Assembly: GCA_910578325.1 (NCBI GenBank)
Contig: CAJTQT010000004.1
Location: 124,001 to 188,000 of the forward strand
DNA length: 64,000 nucleotides
Direction of reading: 5' to 3'
From: an uncultured Christensenella sp.
Lineage (GTDB): Bacteria; Bacillota; Clostridia; Christensenellales; CAG-917
Of the stretch, positions 45,074 through 52,413 are shown in pieces; the stretch's first letter is position 1, and each line of letters opens with the position of its first letter. A model generated the notes under the pieces. It was not told the origin of the DNA. It ran no database searches and saw only the letters and a program-made list of their open reading frames with translations. The position numbers and the translations under genes were made by a program.

Positions 45074-45106
45074 CTAATTAAAGGGCGTTGAATTAGGTTA
45101 TTTTTT
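45056..45106 (+). terminator. Terminator of tRNA-Arg, supplied by the integrated element
   Basis: Perfect 12-bp stem ataacctaattc (45056-45067) / gaattaggttat (45090-45101) followed by T6. If the element ends at the GGTGCACC core, this terminator is element DNA; the tRNA's original terminator would be the hairpin at 54386. Confidence 0.85.
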
Positions 45107-45154
45107 ATGCTAAAAATCAAGCGTAACGGCTACTTTATGCCGCAAAAGGCTATT

Positions 45155-45281
45155 GACTGAAATTGCGGTGTGTTAGGCTTGTGCGCCAAAGGCAAACCAA
45201 AACCCACCGAGATTTATCTCAGTGGGTTGCTGTGTTTCGCCCTTATTTGCCTTAAAACACACCGCAAGAAAAGTTTCAGTC
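45155..45281. other. Nested inverted-repeat structure at left end of the element
   Basis: Outer arms gactgaaa (45155-45162) / tttcagtc (45274-45281), next arms ttgcggtgtgtt (45163-45174) / aacacaccgcaa (45256-45267), then an inner hairpin around aacccac / gtgggtt (about 45202-45229). Together they can fold the whole 127 bases into one branched structure. It lies between the tRNA terminator and the recombinase stop. It may be the 3' terminator/processing structure of the recombinase transcript, a small RNA or a recombination accessory site. Confidence 0.5.
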
Positions 45282-45318
45282 ATTAGCACTGTGGAATAAA
45301 TAGCCGTTGTTTACGGCT

Positions 45319-46845
45319 CTATATATAGCACTCAATTTGTGTTTTCTGCGTATAAGGTTTTGTGTTCGCCCATTTGAAAGTTATCAATTCGATAGTTTCC
45401 GAATAAAAGGAAAAGCCCCGTCGAACCGAAGCTGCAGGCTTACAACTTTCGTCATCGGGACTAATTCTTATGGGGCTGTTAAATTGTATTTCGATTTTAT
45501 CGTCGAATAAGATTACTTGCTTTATAAGGTAGGTAATAATCGTTTTAGGCTCGTGTAACATTTGCTCATAAAACTCTCTTATGTCGCTTTCTTTAAACTG
45601 TACGGCTTGTTTACTGCGCTCTATGAGTATCTGACGTTCTAACAGTTCTTGTTGGCTTTCAAGCTCTTTTAAACGCTTACTCGTTGCGTTAGTTATAATA
45701 CCACGCTCAACGGCATTAACCATATTGTTTATAGCCGTTTCAACCTGCTTTTGCTGTTTCGTTAAAACCTTTAAAACGGTATTTTCTTTTAACTGCATTT
45801 CTTGTATTTGCATAAGCTCGTTTACGATATAGGTCATTGTTTCGGGATTGCTTAATTCTTCAACGGCGGTTTTGATAACTAAATCTTCAATAACTTCCTT
45901 GCGTATCATACCTTTGTTGCAATCGTTTATGCGCTTTTTCCGTCCGTTACATTTGTAGTAATAAATCTTTGTGCCGTTTCGGGTTGTACCGCTTTCGCCG
46001 TGCATAGGTTGTCCGCAATTTCCACATATCAATTTTTGCCGTAATAGAAAATCAATTTTAATGCTCTTTTTGCCATATTTATTATTAGTAACTTTCGCCC
46101 GTACTCTTTCGTATATGTCGGTAGGAACGATTTGCGGATACATATTGTCGATTACTTCGTCGCCGTGCTTATATACGCCCGAATACTTTTCGTTACGCAA
46201 AATATTGTAAACGCTGTTTTTTACGAACGGCTTGCCTTTATATAAAATTCCTTTGTCGGTTAAGTCTTTGATTATATCTCGTACGATTTGACCGTTAGCA
46301 TACTGTTGATACATATATCTGACTACTTCGGCGGCTGGCTCGTCGATTACTATTTTCCGTCCGTCGATTTTGTAACCGTACAATATTGCACCGCCTTGAT
46401 ATAACCCTTTGCGCCGTGTTTCTTTCATACCACGACTAACCTTTTGTGCAAGCTCGGCTGAATAGTATTGGTTCATACCTTCGAGCAAACTTTCAAGAAT
46501 AATTCCTTCGGGGGTGTCGGGTATGTTTTCCATAGCTGACAACACTTTTACACCATTATCACGCAATGTTTTTTTATGTATTGCCGTTTCATACTTATTA
46601 CGGCTGAAACGGTCTAACTTATATACAAGCACAAAATCCCATTCCTTGCGTGCGCTGTCTTTAAGCATTTTCTGAAAGTCTGGTCTGTTATCGTTAGTAC
46701 CTGTCATAGCTCTGTCAATGTAGGTATTGAGTATGAGAATATTATTGCGCTGTGCGTATTCTTCACATACCCGAAGTTGTCCGTCTATGGACTGGTCTGT
46801 TTGGTTATCGCAAGAGTATCTTGCATATATAACTGCTGTTTTCAT
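45319..46845 (-). CDS. Large serine recombinase
   Basis: A 508-residue site-specific recombinase expected to integrate and excise the element. The N-terminal resolvase domain has the nucleophile Ser11 in YARYSCDNQ and the catalytic Arg cluster in YKLDRFSRNKYE. The recombinase domain follows (GAILYGYKID, VYNILRNEKYSGVY), then the zinc ribbon (LICGNCGQPM, YYYKCNGRKKRINDC), then a long coiled-coil (about 355-430) as in large serine integrases. GGAG lies 12 bases before the ATG. It reads toward the tRNA-Arg end, the usual position of an integrase next to its attachment site. Serine enzymes using a tRNA 3' end are less common than tyrosine ones. Confidence 0.92.
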   Translation of the reverse strand: MKTAVIYARYSCDNQTDQSIDGQLRVCEEYAQRNNILILNTYIDRAMTGTNDNRPDFQKMLKDSARKEWDFVLVYKLDRFSRNKYETAIHKKTLRDNGVKVLSAMENIPDTPEGIILESLLEGMNQYYSAELAQKVSRGMKETRRKGLYQGGAILYGYKIDGRKIVIDEPAAEVVRYMYQQYANGQIVRDIIKDLTDKGILYKGKPFVKNSVYNILRNEKYSGVYKHGDEVIDNMYPQIVPTDIYERVRAKVTNNKYGKKSIKIDFLLRQKLICGNCGQPMHGESGTTRNGTKIYYYKCNGRKKRINDCNKGMIRKEVIEDLVIKTAVEELSNPETMTYIVNELMQIQEMQLKENTVLKVLTKQQKQVETAINNMVNAVERGIITNATSKRLKELESQQELLERQILIERSKQAVQFKESDIREFYEQMLHEPKTIITYLIKQVILFDDKIEIQFNSPIRISPDDESCKPAASVRRGFSFYSETIELITFKWANTKPYTQKTQIECYI

Positions 46846-46882
46846 TTTCTTTTAAACTCCTTTTAAAATAGATTTTTTATTT

Positions 46883-47036
46883 TGTCTTTCGACAAGGGGC
46901 GAACAAACGGAAACGCAAAAATCAAGCGTTTTTCTTGGCTGTGTTTTCTTTCCGTCAAGGACTACGACAGTAGTGCATTTTACCCTTGACGGAAAGCGCG
47001 TTTCCGTTTACGCTCCGCCCGTCGATAGACAAAATA
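46883..47036. other. 150-base nested palindrome between rep and the recombinase gene
   Basis: Three nested stems: tgtct-ttcgac (from 46883) / gtcga-tagaca (to about 47031); aaacggaaacgc (46905-46916) / gcgtttccgttt (46998-47009), extended by GC pairs; and ctttccgtcaagg (46948-46960) / ccttgacggaaag (46984-46996). It fills the whole intergenic space downstream of rep. It could be a terminator, replication or conjugation-related site. Confidence 0.5.
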
Positions 47037-47043
47037 TTTTCGG

Positions 47044-47934
47044 TCAGTTACATTTGGGCATTTTCTCTATAATTTCGGGACTGACCTTTCCCAAAATTTC
47101 GCCCTCGTCAATACAACGGAAGCTGTCAAAAAGTAATAGCTTTTTATCGTCCACACCAAAACCGCAAGCAACATCTTCGTCCAAAATATCGCTTTTGAAA
47201 TAAGTGGGTAGTTTACCGCCGTAAACAAGTTTTTCGCCCGACTTTTCAATATATTTGAGTAGGTATTTAACGGACTGCGATATATCGTTAGGTAAATCTA
47301 TTGGCTTAAAATCGTTTCTGCCAAACTCTTTTAAAAAGTGGGTGTTTTGATAAGTTGTCTGCATACGGTGGCTTTTAGTGCTGTAATCTTTAATTTCTAC
47401 AATTTCGCCTATCATTTGCGGTATATAGAATATTCCGTGAAAGTGTAATCTTTCTTTGTCGGGCGAACGCTCGAATACGCCGATATATTTCCAACCGTTA
47501 CGGTTTACTGCGTGTTTGAGTGCGTTCCGCAATTTTTTCTTGAAAGTTGTTTCGTCAAATTTTTCGCTATCGTAAGTAAAAGTTACAAAAAAGTTCCATT
47601 TGTCTTGCAAGTTGACTTTTCGCCATAACCGTGTATAGCGTTTATAAGCGTTGATTTTCTTGCGCTCAATATTTTCCGCTACAAATTCCTCTAATTGCTC
47701 GTCGGTTTTAAAATCGTCTTTTAGTTGTTCGGCAATATATTTTTTGCGTTCTCGCTTGGGTAGCTTTTGACTTTCCGCATACGCCGTTTCAAATTTTTCT
47801 TTCTGCGTATCAACCGCTTTAACGGTAGTAGGTTTAGGCTTGCGCCGTTTTCGCTTTTTACTCGGAAAATTGTCTGGCGGTATTGCTATGTAATGACTTC
47901 CGTCTGAATAGACTTTTGTTCCAATGTATGGCAT
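47044..47934 (-). CDS. HUH-type rolling-circle replication initiator
   Basis: A 296-residue Rep-like protein with a basic N-terminal extension (KKRKRRKPKP, 26-35). Motif I is FFVTFTYD (115-122), the metal-binding HUH motif is LHFHGIFY (His164, His166) and the nicking-tyrosine motif is VKYLLKYIEK (Tyr224, Tyr228). These define the rolling-circle initiator superfamily, which nicks one strand at an origin and stays covalently attached. In integrated elements such proteins allow replication after excision. It starts 13 bases after the 47-residue gene, with GGGGG 8 bases before the ATG. Palindromes on both sides of the operon are candidate origins. Confidence 0.82.
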   Translation of the reverse strand: MPYIGTKVYSDGSHYIAIPPDNFPSKKRKRRKPKPTTVKAVDTQKEKFETAYAESQKLPKRERKKYIAEQLKDDFKTDEQLEEFVAENIERKKINAYKRYTRLWRKVNLQDKWNFFVTFTYDSEKFDETTFKKKLRNALKHAVNRNGWKYIGVFERSPDKERLHFHGIFYIPQMIGEIVEIKDYSTKSHRMQTTYQNTHFLKEFGRNDFKPIDLPNDISQSVKYLLKYIEKSGEKLVYGGKLPTYFKSDILDEDVACGFGVDDKKLLLFDSFRCIDEGEILGKVSPEIIEKMPKCN

Positions 47935-47947
47935 TTCAATTTCCCCC

Positions 47948-48091
47948 TTAATTTCCGCTTTGTTGTTTCAGCTCTTTAAGCCTTGCTAAAAGCGTTTCAA
48001 AAAAAGCTGTGCGCTCGCTTTCGGTCAACGCCCGAATGTCGGGTTTCCCGATAGTGATTACTTCTAATTGTTGTGTCTTGTTTCCCTGCAA
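47948..48091 (-). CDS. 47-residue conserved-looking small protein, TTG start, before rep
   Basis: Missed by ATG-based calling. A TTG start at 48091-48089 has an ideal GGAGG 8 bases upstream (48100-48104). The product begins MQGNKTQQLEVITIGKP and continues DIRALTESERTAFFETLL, then a short amphipathic Leu/Lys helix. No signal or membrane segment. It ends 13 bases before rep on the same strand and lies directly after an attenuator-like hairpin, so it is the first gene of the rep operon. It may regulate copy number or help Rep; function unknown. Confidence 0.7.
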   Translation of the reverse strand: MQGNKTQQLEVITIGKPDIRALTESERTAFFETLLARLKELKQQSGN

Positions 48092-48124
48092 ATTTCTGTC
48101 CTCCAAATCTTGAAAATTTGCACG

Positions 48125-48186
48125 AAAAAAGGGCGGTGTACAAAATCTTACGAGAACTTAATCTCATAAAACTTTGTACACCGCCC
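48125..48186 (-). terminator. Attenuator-like hairpin in the rep-operon leader
   Basis: Perfect 14-bp arms (48131-48144 and 48173-48186) enclosing a smaller stem (ttatgaga / tctcgtaa). On the minus strand the structure is followed at once by T6. As it lies after the promoter and only 39 bases before the TTG start, it should stop transcription unless relieved. Confidence 0.75.
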
Positions 48187-48417
48187 ATTAAATAAGAGAA
48201 TATTATATTCACTTAATAGAATAAGAGTGTGCTATCTTCTCTCTTATCAAAACGCAACGCTGCACCTTTTCTTTGTTGGGGGTGAACCGGCTTTCGCTTA
48301 AACGCTACTTTGCTCTCTTAACTTATACCTCTGGTATGCTGTTTTAGCTGCACAATAGATTTCCTATTGACGCAGTTCTTATATTCAGTTGTACACGCAC
48401 TAATTGCGTGCATACAC
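48187..48417 (-). ncRNA. Long structured leader of the rep operon
   Basis: About 230 bases between promoter and attenuator with no coding capacity of note. On the minus strand it has several short stems (ataagag / ctcttat, atacc / ggtat, agc / gct) and a C-rich single-stranded stretch (ggttcacccccaac). The layout is that of an attenuation leader sensing an antisense RNA, ribosome stalling or a ligand. I cannot match it to a known RNA family. Confidence 0.45.
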
Positions 48418-48447
48418 ATTATATAACCGAAACTCAATATCTGTAAA
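48418..48447 (-). promoter_or_regulatory. Promoter of the rep operon with overlapping inverted repeat
   Basis: Minus strand TTTACA (48447-48442), 18-base spacer, TATAAT (48423-48418). Immediately downstream is the inverted repeat cacgca-ctaat-tgcgtg (48395-48411), placed like a repressor operator at the transcription start. Confidence 0.7.
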
Positions 48448-48636
48448 CATTTGTTCACAATATTTTTTAAATTTTTTTCGTGTTACATAACGCAAGAACA
48501 TTTTAACGCACGCAAAGACGAAAATTATGACAGTATAAGCGGAAATATGGCAAGGCTTGCCGAAAAGAGAAAAGCCGCACACCCCACCAAAGGAAGGGCA
48601 ACCGCTTATTAAAAAGTTTAAGAATATGAATAACGC

Positions 48637-48700
48637 CGCCGAGCGTGGAAAAGGGCGATTCGCCAAGCGGTTTAGCGGCGAACGCCCTTTCCGCTCGGCG
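48637..48700. other. GC-rich origin-like hairpin 1
   Basis: Arms cgccgagcg (48637-48645) / cgctcggcg (48692-48700), then ggaaaagggcg (48647-48657) / cgccctttcc (48683-48692), and inner cgcc / ggcg (48661-48680). A near-continuous 64-base cruciform in otherwise AT-rich DNA, between the rep promoter and the HEPN gene. Candidate double- or single-strand origin for Rep. Confidence 0.5.
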
Positions 48701-48736
48701 TTTCATATCTTTCTTTTTATTCGGTTGTTTTCTTTC

Positions 48737-48795
48737 GTGGCGGGTGCTTGAACGCGCGGCGCAGCCGCGCGCTCGTTTATTCAAGCACCCGCCAC
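48737..48795. other. GC-rich origin-like hairpin 2
   Basis: Perfect 16-bp arms (48737-48752 / 48780-48795) enclosing a second perfect 7-bp stem cgcgcgg / ccgcgcg (48753-48771). No T-run follows on either strand, so it is not an ordinary terminator. It ends 15 bases before the stop of the HEPN gene. Confidence 0.55.
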
Positions 48796-48810
48796 GGTGC
48801 CATTTGAAAA

Positions 48811-49620
48811 TTATGTTTCTATCTTAAATTTTTCATTTACAATCACTATTTCAAAAATATCAGAAAAAAATGAAACCGTATTATATTTGGTAATAGGTGC
48901 TTCGCCAGGGTGTCCACTATGGCATCGCATATCAAAACAACTTGATAAACGTGTATGCTGATTTATATCAATTAATTCCATGCCTTCTATTATCCAAAGC
49001 AATTCGCTATCAAAAACAGTTCGTAAATCACTTAAAGACGAAACATTTTGGGACTTGTTAAACTTTTTAAATCTACCTTCTGTTTGATTTTTCATTTTTA
49101 CAGATGTAGCATTAAATTTTTCAAATCCAATAGCTTCAATTTTTTTGTGTATTTTATCAATAGCGGCACACCACCCCAACACAATTGATGCCTTTAAAAA
49201 ACCAGCATTACAGCAATCTATCGCTTCTTTCAAATATTCATTTTCGTCCAAGCTTAACTTTTCAGAATATTCACTAAAATCAACTGGGGCAGAATTTATT
49301 GGTTTTCTTCTATAAACCATATAAATATTGGCAAAAATACTTGGGTAAATTATATCAAATTTCGTAATAAAAGAAGAAACTCTATTAGGTTTTCTTGATA
49401 AAGTTAAAACATCACAAAATGCATTATTTACTGCTTCTAAAATATTTTTATCAATATTGGGGTGATTAATTTTGCCACAAAAATTATCTAACCAAACATT
49501 GGCAATTTCTTCCGCTCGATTTCGTTTGTTTTGGGATAATTGTACGGTGTTATTTTTCTTTAATTCTGCTATAAAGTATTCTATGTCTTTGCAAAATTTA
49601 TCTAATGCAGCAGTATCCAT
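48811..49620 (-). CDS. Putative HEPN-domain protein (possible RNase)
   Basis: A 269-residue, mostly helical, AT-rich protein that I cannot place by name. The segment YLKEAIDCCNAGFLKASIVL and its continuation WCAAIDKIHKKI looks like a HEPN helix pair, and a later DMRCHSGHP contains R232-x4-H237, the R-x4-6-H catalytic pattern of HEPN ribonucleases. It starts 3 bases after the 214-frame neighbour, so the two form one unit. HEPN proteins in mobile elements are commonly toxins or phage-defence effectors; that role is inferred. The usual partner (MNT nucleotidyltransferase) is absent and the partner here is unknown. Confidence 0.5.
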   Translation of the reverse strand: MDTAALDKFCKDIEYFIAELKKNNTVQLSQNKRNRAEEIANVWLDNFCGKINHPNIDKNILEAVNNAFCDVLTLSRKPNRVSSFITKFDIIYPSIFANIYMVYRRKPINSAPVDFSEYSEKLSLDENEYLKEAIDCCNAGFLKASIVLGWCAAIDKIHKKIEAIGFEKFNATSVKMKNQTEGRFKKFNKSQNVSSLSDLRTVFDSELLWIIEGMELIDINQHTRLSSCFDMRCHSGHPGEAPITKYNTVSFFSDIFEIVIVNEKFKIET

Positions 49621-49623
49621 TTT

Positions 49624-50250
49624 TTAGTATTCAGCTATAATTTTAATTAATGTTTGAGCTAATTGTTTTTTCCCTTCAACGGAAAGAATATAGTCAGTAT
49701 TTTTATCATATTTATCAACCCAATTATCAAAAAGGGCTGCATTATTTTTAAAATTTGTAGCAAAGTTGGGTGAGTCATAGCATTTTAATTCTTGACAACG
49801 CTTCCTAACATTTTCACCATTAACAACAAATTCGCCATTAGCAAATCCTGCTTCAAAAGCAGTCAATAAGGTAAGTCTCAATTGGCATTCAGACATTTTC
49901 GTGCTATGCATACTCTCATAATATGGAAGTAGTTGCCCATTTTCCTTATAGTAAATTCTATTTAAATCATTTACGCTAATATTGTTTGTTTGAAAAAATC
50001 TGCGAACTTTAACATGAAAATCATTCTCAGTAATATCACTTGCGGATGTCGAAGCTTCATTATTTTCGACAACAATTTCGTCAGCTTTATCTTCAATTTG
50101 TACAGGCACAGTTTGAACGTTTTTTGTTGCTCTGAACTTTTGTAAATAATTATCCAAAAGTATTTCAAAACACCTCTGTTGTAATTCCGCAGGGCATTCT
50201 TTTGTTATTTCTATAATTTCTTTAATTTCTGCTTTAAGTTCTTCGTACAT
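49624..50250 (-). CDS. Unknown protein, translationally paired with the HEPN-motif gene
   Basis: A 208-residue protein. The ATG at 50250 has AGGAG 8 bases upstream; the frame open to 50268 starts inside that ribosome site. Residues 1-40 form an acidic helix (YEELKAEIKEIIEITKECPA, then ELQQRCFEILLDNYL). A Thr/Glu/Asn-rich linker (about 50-75) follows, then a helical C-terminal domain with NDLNRIYYKENGQLLPYYES, RLTLLTAFEAGFANGEF, and LKCYDSPNFATNFKNN. No family recognised. Divergent from the XRE controller gene. As it is the first gene of the pair it could be an antitoxin, sensor or adaptor; no direct evidence. Confidence 0.5.
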   Translation of the reverse strand: MYEELKAEIKEIIEITKECPAELQQRCFEILLDNYLQKFRATKNVQTVPVQIEDKADEIVVENNEASTSASDITENDFHVKVRRFFQTNNISVNDLNRIYYKENGQLLPYYESMHSTKMSECQLRLTLLTAFEAGFANGEFVVNGENVRKRCQELKCYDSPNFATNFKNNAALFDNWVDKYDKNTDYILSVEGKKQLAQTLIKIIAEY

Positions 50251-50425
50251 ATGTATTTCTCCTAACATTTTTTCTTATTTTACCATAATTTGCCAATAAA
50301 TTCAATATAAACAGACAAAAAAATTCATTATTTGCAAATTATTATTTTTATCAAATGTTACTCATTGAGTGTTGATAAATAAGTAACATATTTTTATAAT
50401 TAAATGGATTTATAGGAGTAAAAGA

Positions 50426-50629
50426 ATGATTGAAGAAAAAGTCGGTAATCGTATAAAAGAGTTGCGTGGCAAACTCGGCATAAGCCAAGAAGAATTGGGC
50501 TTTCGTTCAGGCGTTCATAGAACTTATATTGCAAGTCTTGAAGTCGGCAAGCGCAACATATCAATAGCAACATTAGAAAAAATAGTAAATGCGCTTGAAG
50601 TTTCATTTAGTGAATTTTTTGATTTTTAA
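50426..50629 (+). CDS. XRE-family controller-type regulator
   Basis: A 67-residue single-domain helix-turn-helix protein: RIKELRGKLGISQEELG, then FRSGVHRTYIASLEVGKRNI and IATLEKIVNALEVSFSEFF. Length and sequence match the C (controller) proteins of type II restriction-modification systems, which time nuclease expression after entry into a new host. It lies 17 bases upstream of the HNH nuclease gene on the same strand, the usual position for a C protein, with AGGAG before its ATG. Confidence 0.85.
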   Translation: MIEEKVGNRIKELRGKLGISQEELGFRSGVHRTYIASLEVGKRNISIATLEKIVNALEVSFSEFFDF

Positions 50630-50646
50630 TTAAAGGTGATTAACAA

Positions 50647-51249
50647 ATGACAAAAACGGAATTATTTATTCAGTTAGCAAAACCTGATAATAACGGTATA
50701 AGTCGTTGGGTAAGTGTAACAGAATTTATTGGGGAATATGCTTGCTTGACTTTCGGTAACGGCGCTTCCTGGGCAAGAAAAGAGTCCACCCTTGCAAAGA
50801 AATATGTTATTGAATTTGATAAAACTATTTCAAACGGAAACGGCATTGACAGAATAAGGCTTAATGGCTTTAACAACGGTGATTATTCTCAATATATCCG
50901 TGCAGATATCAAAAAAGCAATAAAAGCTCGTCGTTGCGTTGTTCTCGGCACATCTAACCCCGAAGTAGACCATAAAAACGGAATGAAAAATGAAGGCAGG
51001 GTTATGCGGAATGAAAATCAAAGCCTTGAAGATTTTCAACCTTTGAGCAAGGCGGCAAATGACGCTAAAAGACAATTTTGTAAAGAATGTAGGCAAACAG
51101 GTATTCGTTACGACGCTAGATTATTGGGATATCCTATTTCCTATTATTCGGGTGTTGCAGAACACCACAACGAAGAAAACGCTTGTATAGGTTGCTATTG
51201 GTACGACCCGTTAGAATTTAAAAAACATTTGATACAAAAAATTAAATAG
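50647..51249 (+). CDS. HNH-type restriction endonuclease with zinc-binding cysteines
   Basis: A 200-residue protein. The nuclease core is EVDHKNG (Asp108, His109), with EDFQPLSKAANDAKR (Asn138, Lys141) as the second half of a beta-beta-alpha metal finger. Two CxxC pairs, CKEC (145-148) and CIGC (180-183), should bind structural zinc as in HNH restriction enzymes. The N-terminal half (about 1-95) contains a SRWVSVTEFIGEY segment and may recognise DNA. Position after a C protein and before two methyltransferases makes type II restriction the likely role. Two separate methyltransferases suggest an asymmetric target, methylated once on each strand. Recognition sequence unknown. Confidence 0.72.
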   Translation: MTKTELFIQLAKPDNNGISRWVSVTEFIGEYACLTFGNGASWARKESTLAKKYVIEFDKTISNGNGIDRIRLNGFNNGDYSQYIRADIKKAIKARRCVVLGTSNPEVDHKNGMKNEGRVMRNENQSLEDFQPLSKAANDAKRQFCKECRQTGIRYDARLLGYPISYYSGVAEHHNEENACIGCYWYDPLEFKKHLIQKIK

Positions 51250-51260
51250 AGGTAAATAAA

Positions 51261-52391
51261 ATGGTACATGTTTTTATTGTCGATGAAACAACTCTTAAAT
51301 ATCATCTTGAATATCTTTTTGCGGGTACTGGTGCAAAAGATAAAACAGCTCCTTTTTTAAACAATGCTTTGATAAATTATCCAGCTACAACTGAAAGAAT
51401 GCTTGTTGGCATGATAGCTGATATTTCTCGCATAAGAATTGGTGATAAAGTAATTTTTTATCTTCAAGCCACTGCAAATAGTCAAGGAATGTTTTTCGGC
51501 GTATTTAAAGTTGTTTCAAATCCTTTTTTTGATGAAAATGATAATAATAATTATTTATTGCGTCAAATGGGAAAAGGTTTATCATTTAGAGTTTTATTAG
51601 AACCTGATACTGTATATTCAAAAGGTGTAACTGAACACGAATATTTGGACAGTTTAACTGGTAAAAATTATCCTTATGATTTGTGTTGGAGCTTAATTTA
51701 TAGAAAGCTTAAAGGTAAACGTGGTTGTACTATGATTATGGACTATGAATACGATGATTTACTTACTAAGCTTATTACAAAAAATAATAACACAGCATTA
51801 ACAGGTACAGCTTTTACATTTGACAGGAAAAATTATGAGATAATATCCGCTCAAACAAATAATGTTTACCAAGGCAGACAAAACTCATTAAACATTTTAA
51901 ACAGATTGTTGTTTAAAGCAAACAATAGAAATGCTTTTGAAACTCATTTACAGGCATACATAACACAAAATATTGATAAGCAGCCTTTATCAAATCTTTT
52001 GCTACCTTTACCTGGCAATAATGCATGGGTGGGTAATGAAGTCTCTTGCGGTGTGGGTATGCAAAGAATTGATATTATGGTAAAGCAAGAAACCGATACA
52101 GATGTTTTTATTAGACTGGTAGAATTAAAAGATGAAGCTCCATACCTAAATATAATTTTATATCAAATTCCTTGGTATTTGAAATGGTTATCCGATTACG
52201 TAATTCCAAAATATCAAGGCAAAAATATTCACTTGATACCTACAATTATTGCAGCGGGGAATTTGAATGCGAATTTAAGAACACAATATCAAAATTTTTC
52301 CTATACAATAAATAATGTAGATGTGCAACCGTTGCAATATATAGGGTTTAATACTACTGCTCATCAAATAACATTTAATAGATACTTATAA
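51261..52391 (+). CDS. EVE-like domain fused to NucS-like PD-(D/E)xK nuclease
   Basis: A 376-residue protein in two parts. The N-terminus (about 1-170) is EVE/PUA-like: HVFIVDETTLKYHLEYLF, IRIGDKVIFYLQAT, GMFFGVFKVVSNPFF, a fold that often reads modified bases. The C-terminus (about 205-376) resembles NucS/EndoMS: AFETHLQAYI, WVGNEVSCGVGMQRIDIMV and RLVELKDEAP, giving the nuclease residues Asp271, Glu288 and Lys290. It follows the HNH gene by 11 bases, so both nucleases are expressed together. It may be a second restriction subunit or a modification-dependent nuclease. Domain calls are from motif reading only. Confidence 0.65.
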   Translation: MVHVFIVDETTLKYHLEYLFAGTGAKDKTAPFLNNALINYPATTERMLVGMIADISRIRIGDKVIFYLQATANSQGMFFGVFKVVSNPFFDENDNNNYLLRQMGKGLSFRVLLEPDTVYSKGVTEHEYLDSLTGKNYPYDLCWSLIYRKLKGKRGCTMIMDYEYDDLLTKLITKNNNTALTGTAFTFDRKNYEIISAQTNNVYQGRQNSLNILNRLLFKANNRNAFETHLQAYITQNIDKQPLSNLLLPLPGNNAWVGNEVSCGVGMQRIDIMVKQETDTDVFIRLVELKDEAPYLNIILYQIPWYLKWLSDYVIPKYQGKNIHLIPTIIAAGNLNANLRTQYQNFSYTINNVDVQPLQYIGFNTTAHQITFNRYL

Positions 52392-52413
52392 TAGAAAATA
52401 GGGGGAAGTAAAC

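Noticed and set aside
48737..48795. Reading this hairpin as an ordinary terminator of the HEPN operon
   Set aside because: No T-run follows on either strand and the stem is much longer than needed; treated as origin-like.
48503..48827. Several open frames across the GC-rich palindromes
   Set aside because: Low-complexity translations of inverted repeats on both strands, with no ribosome site.
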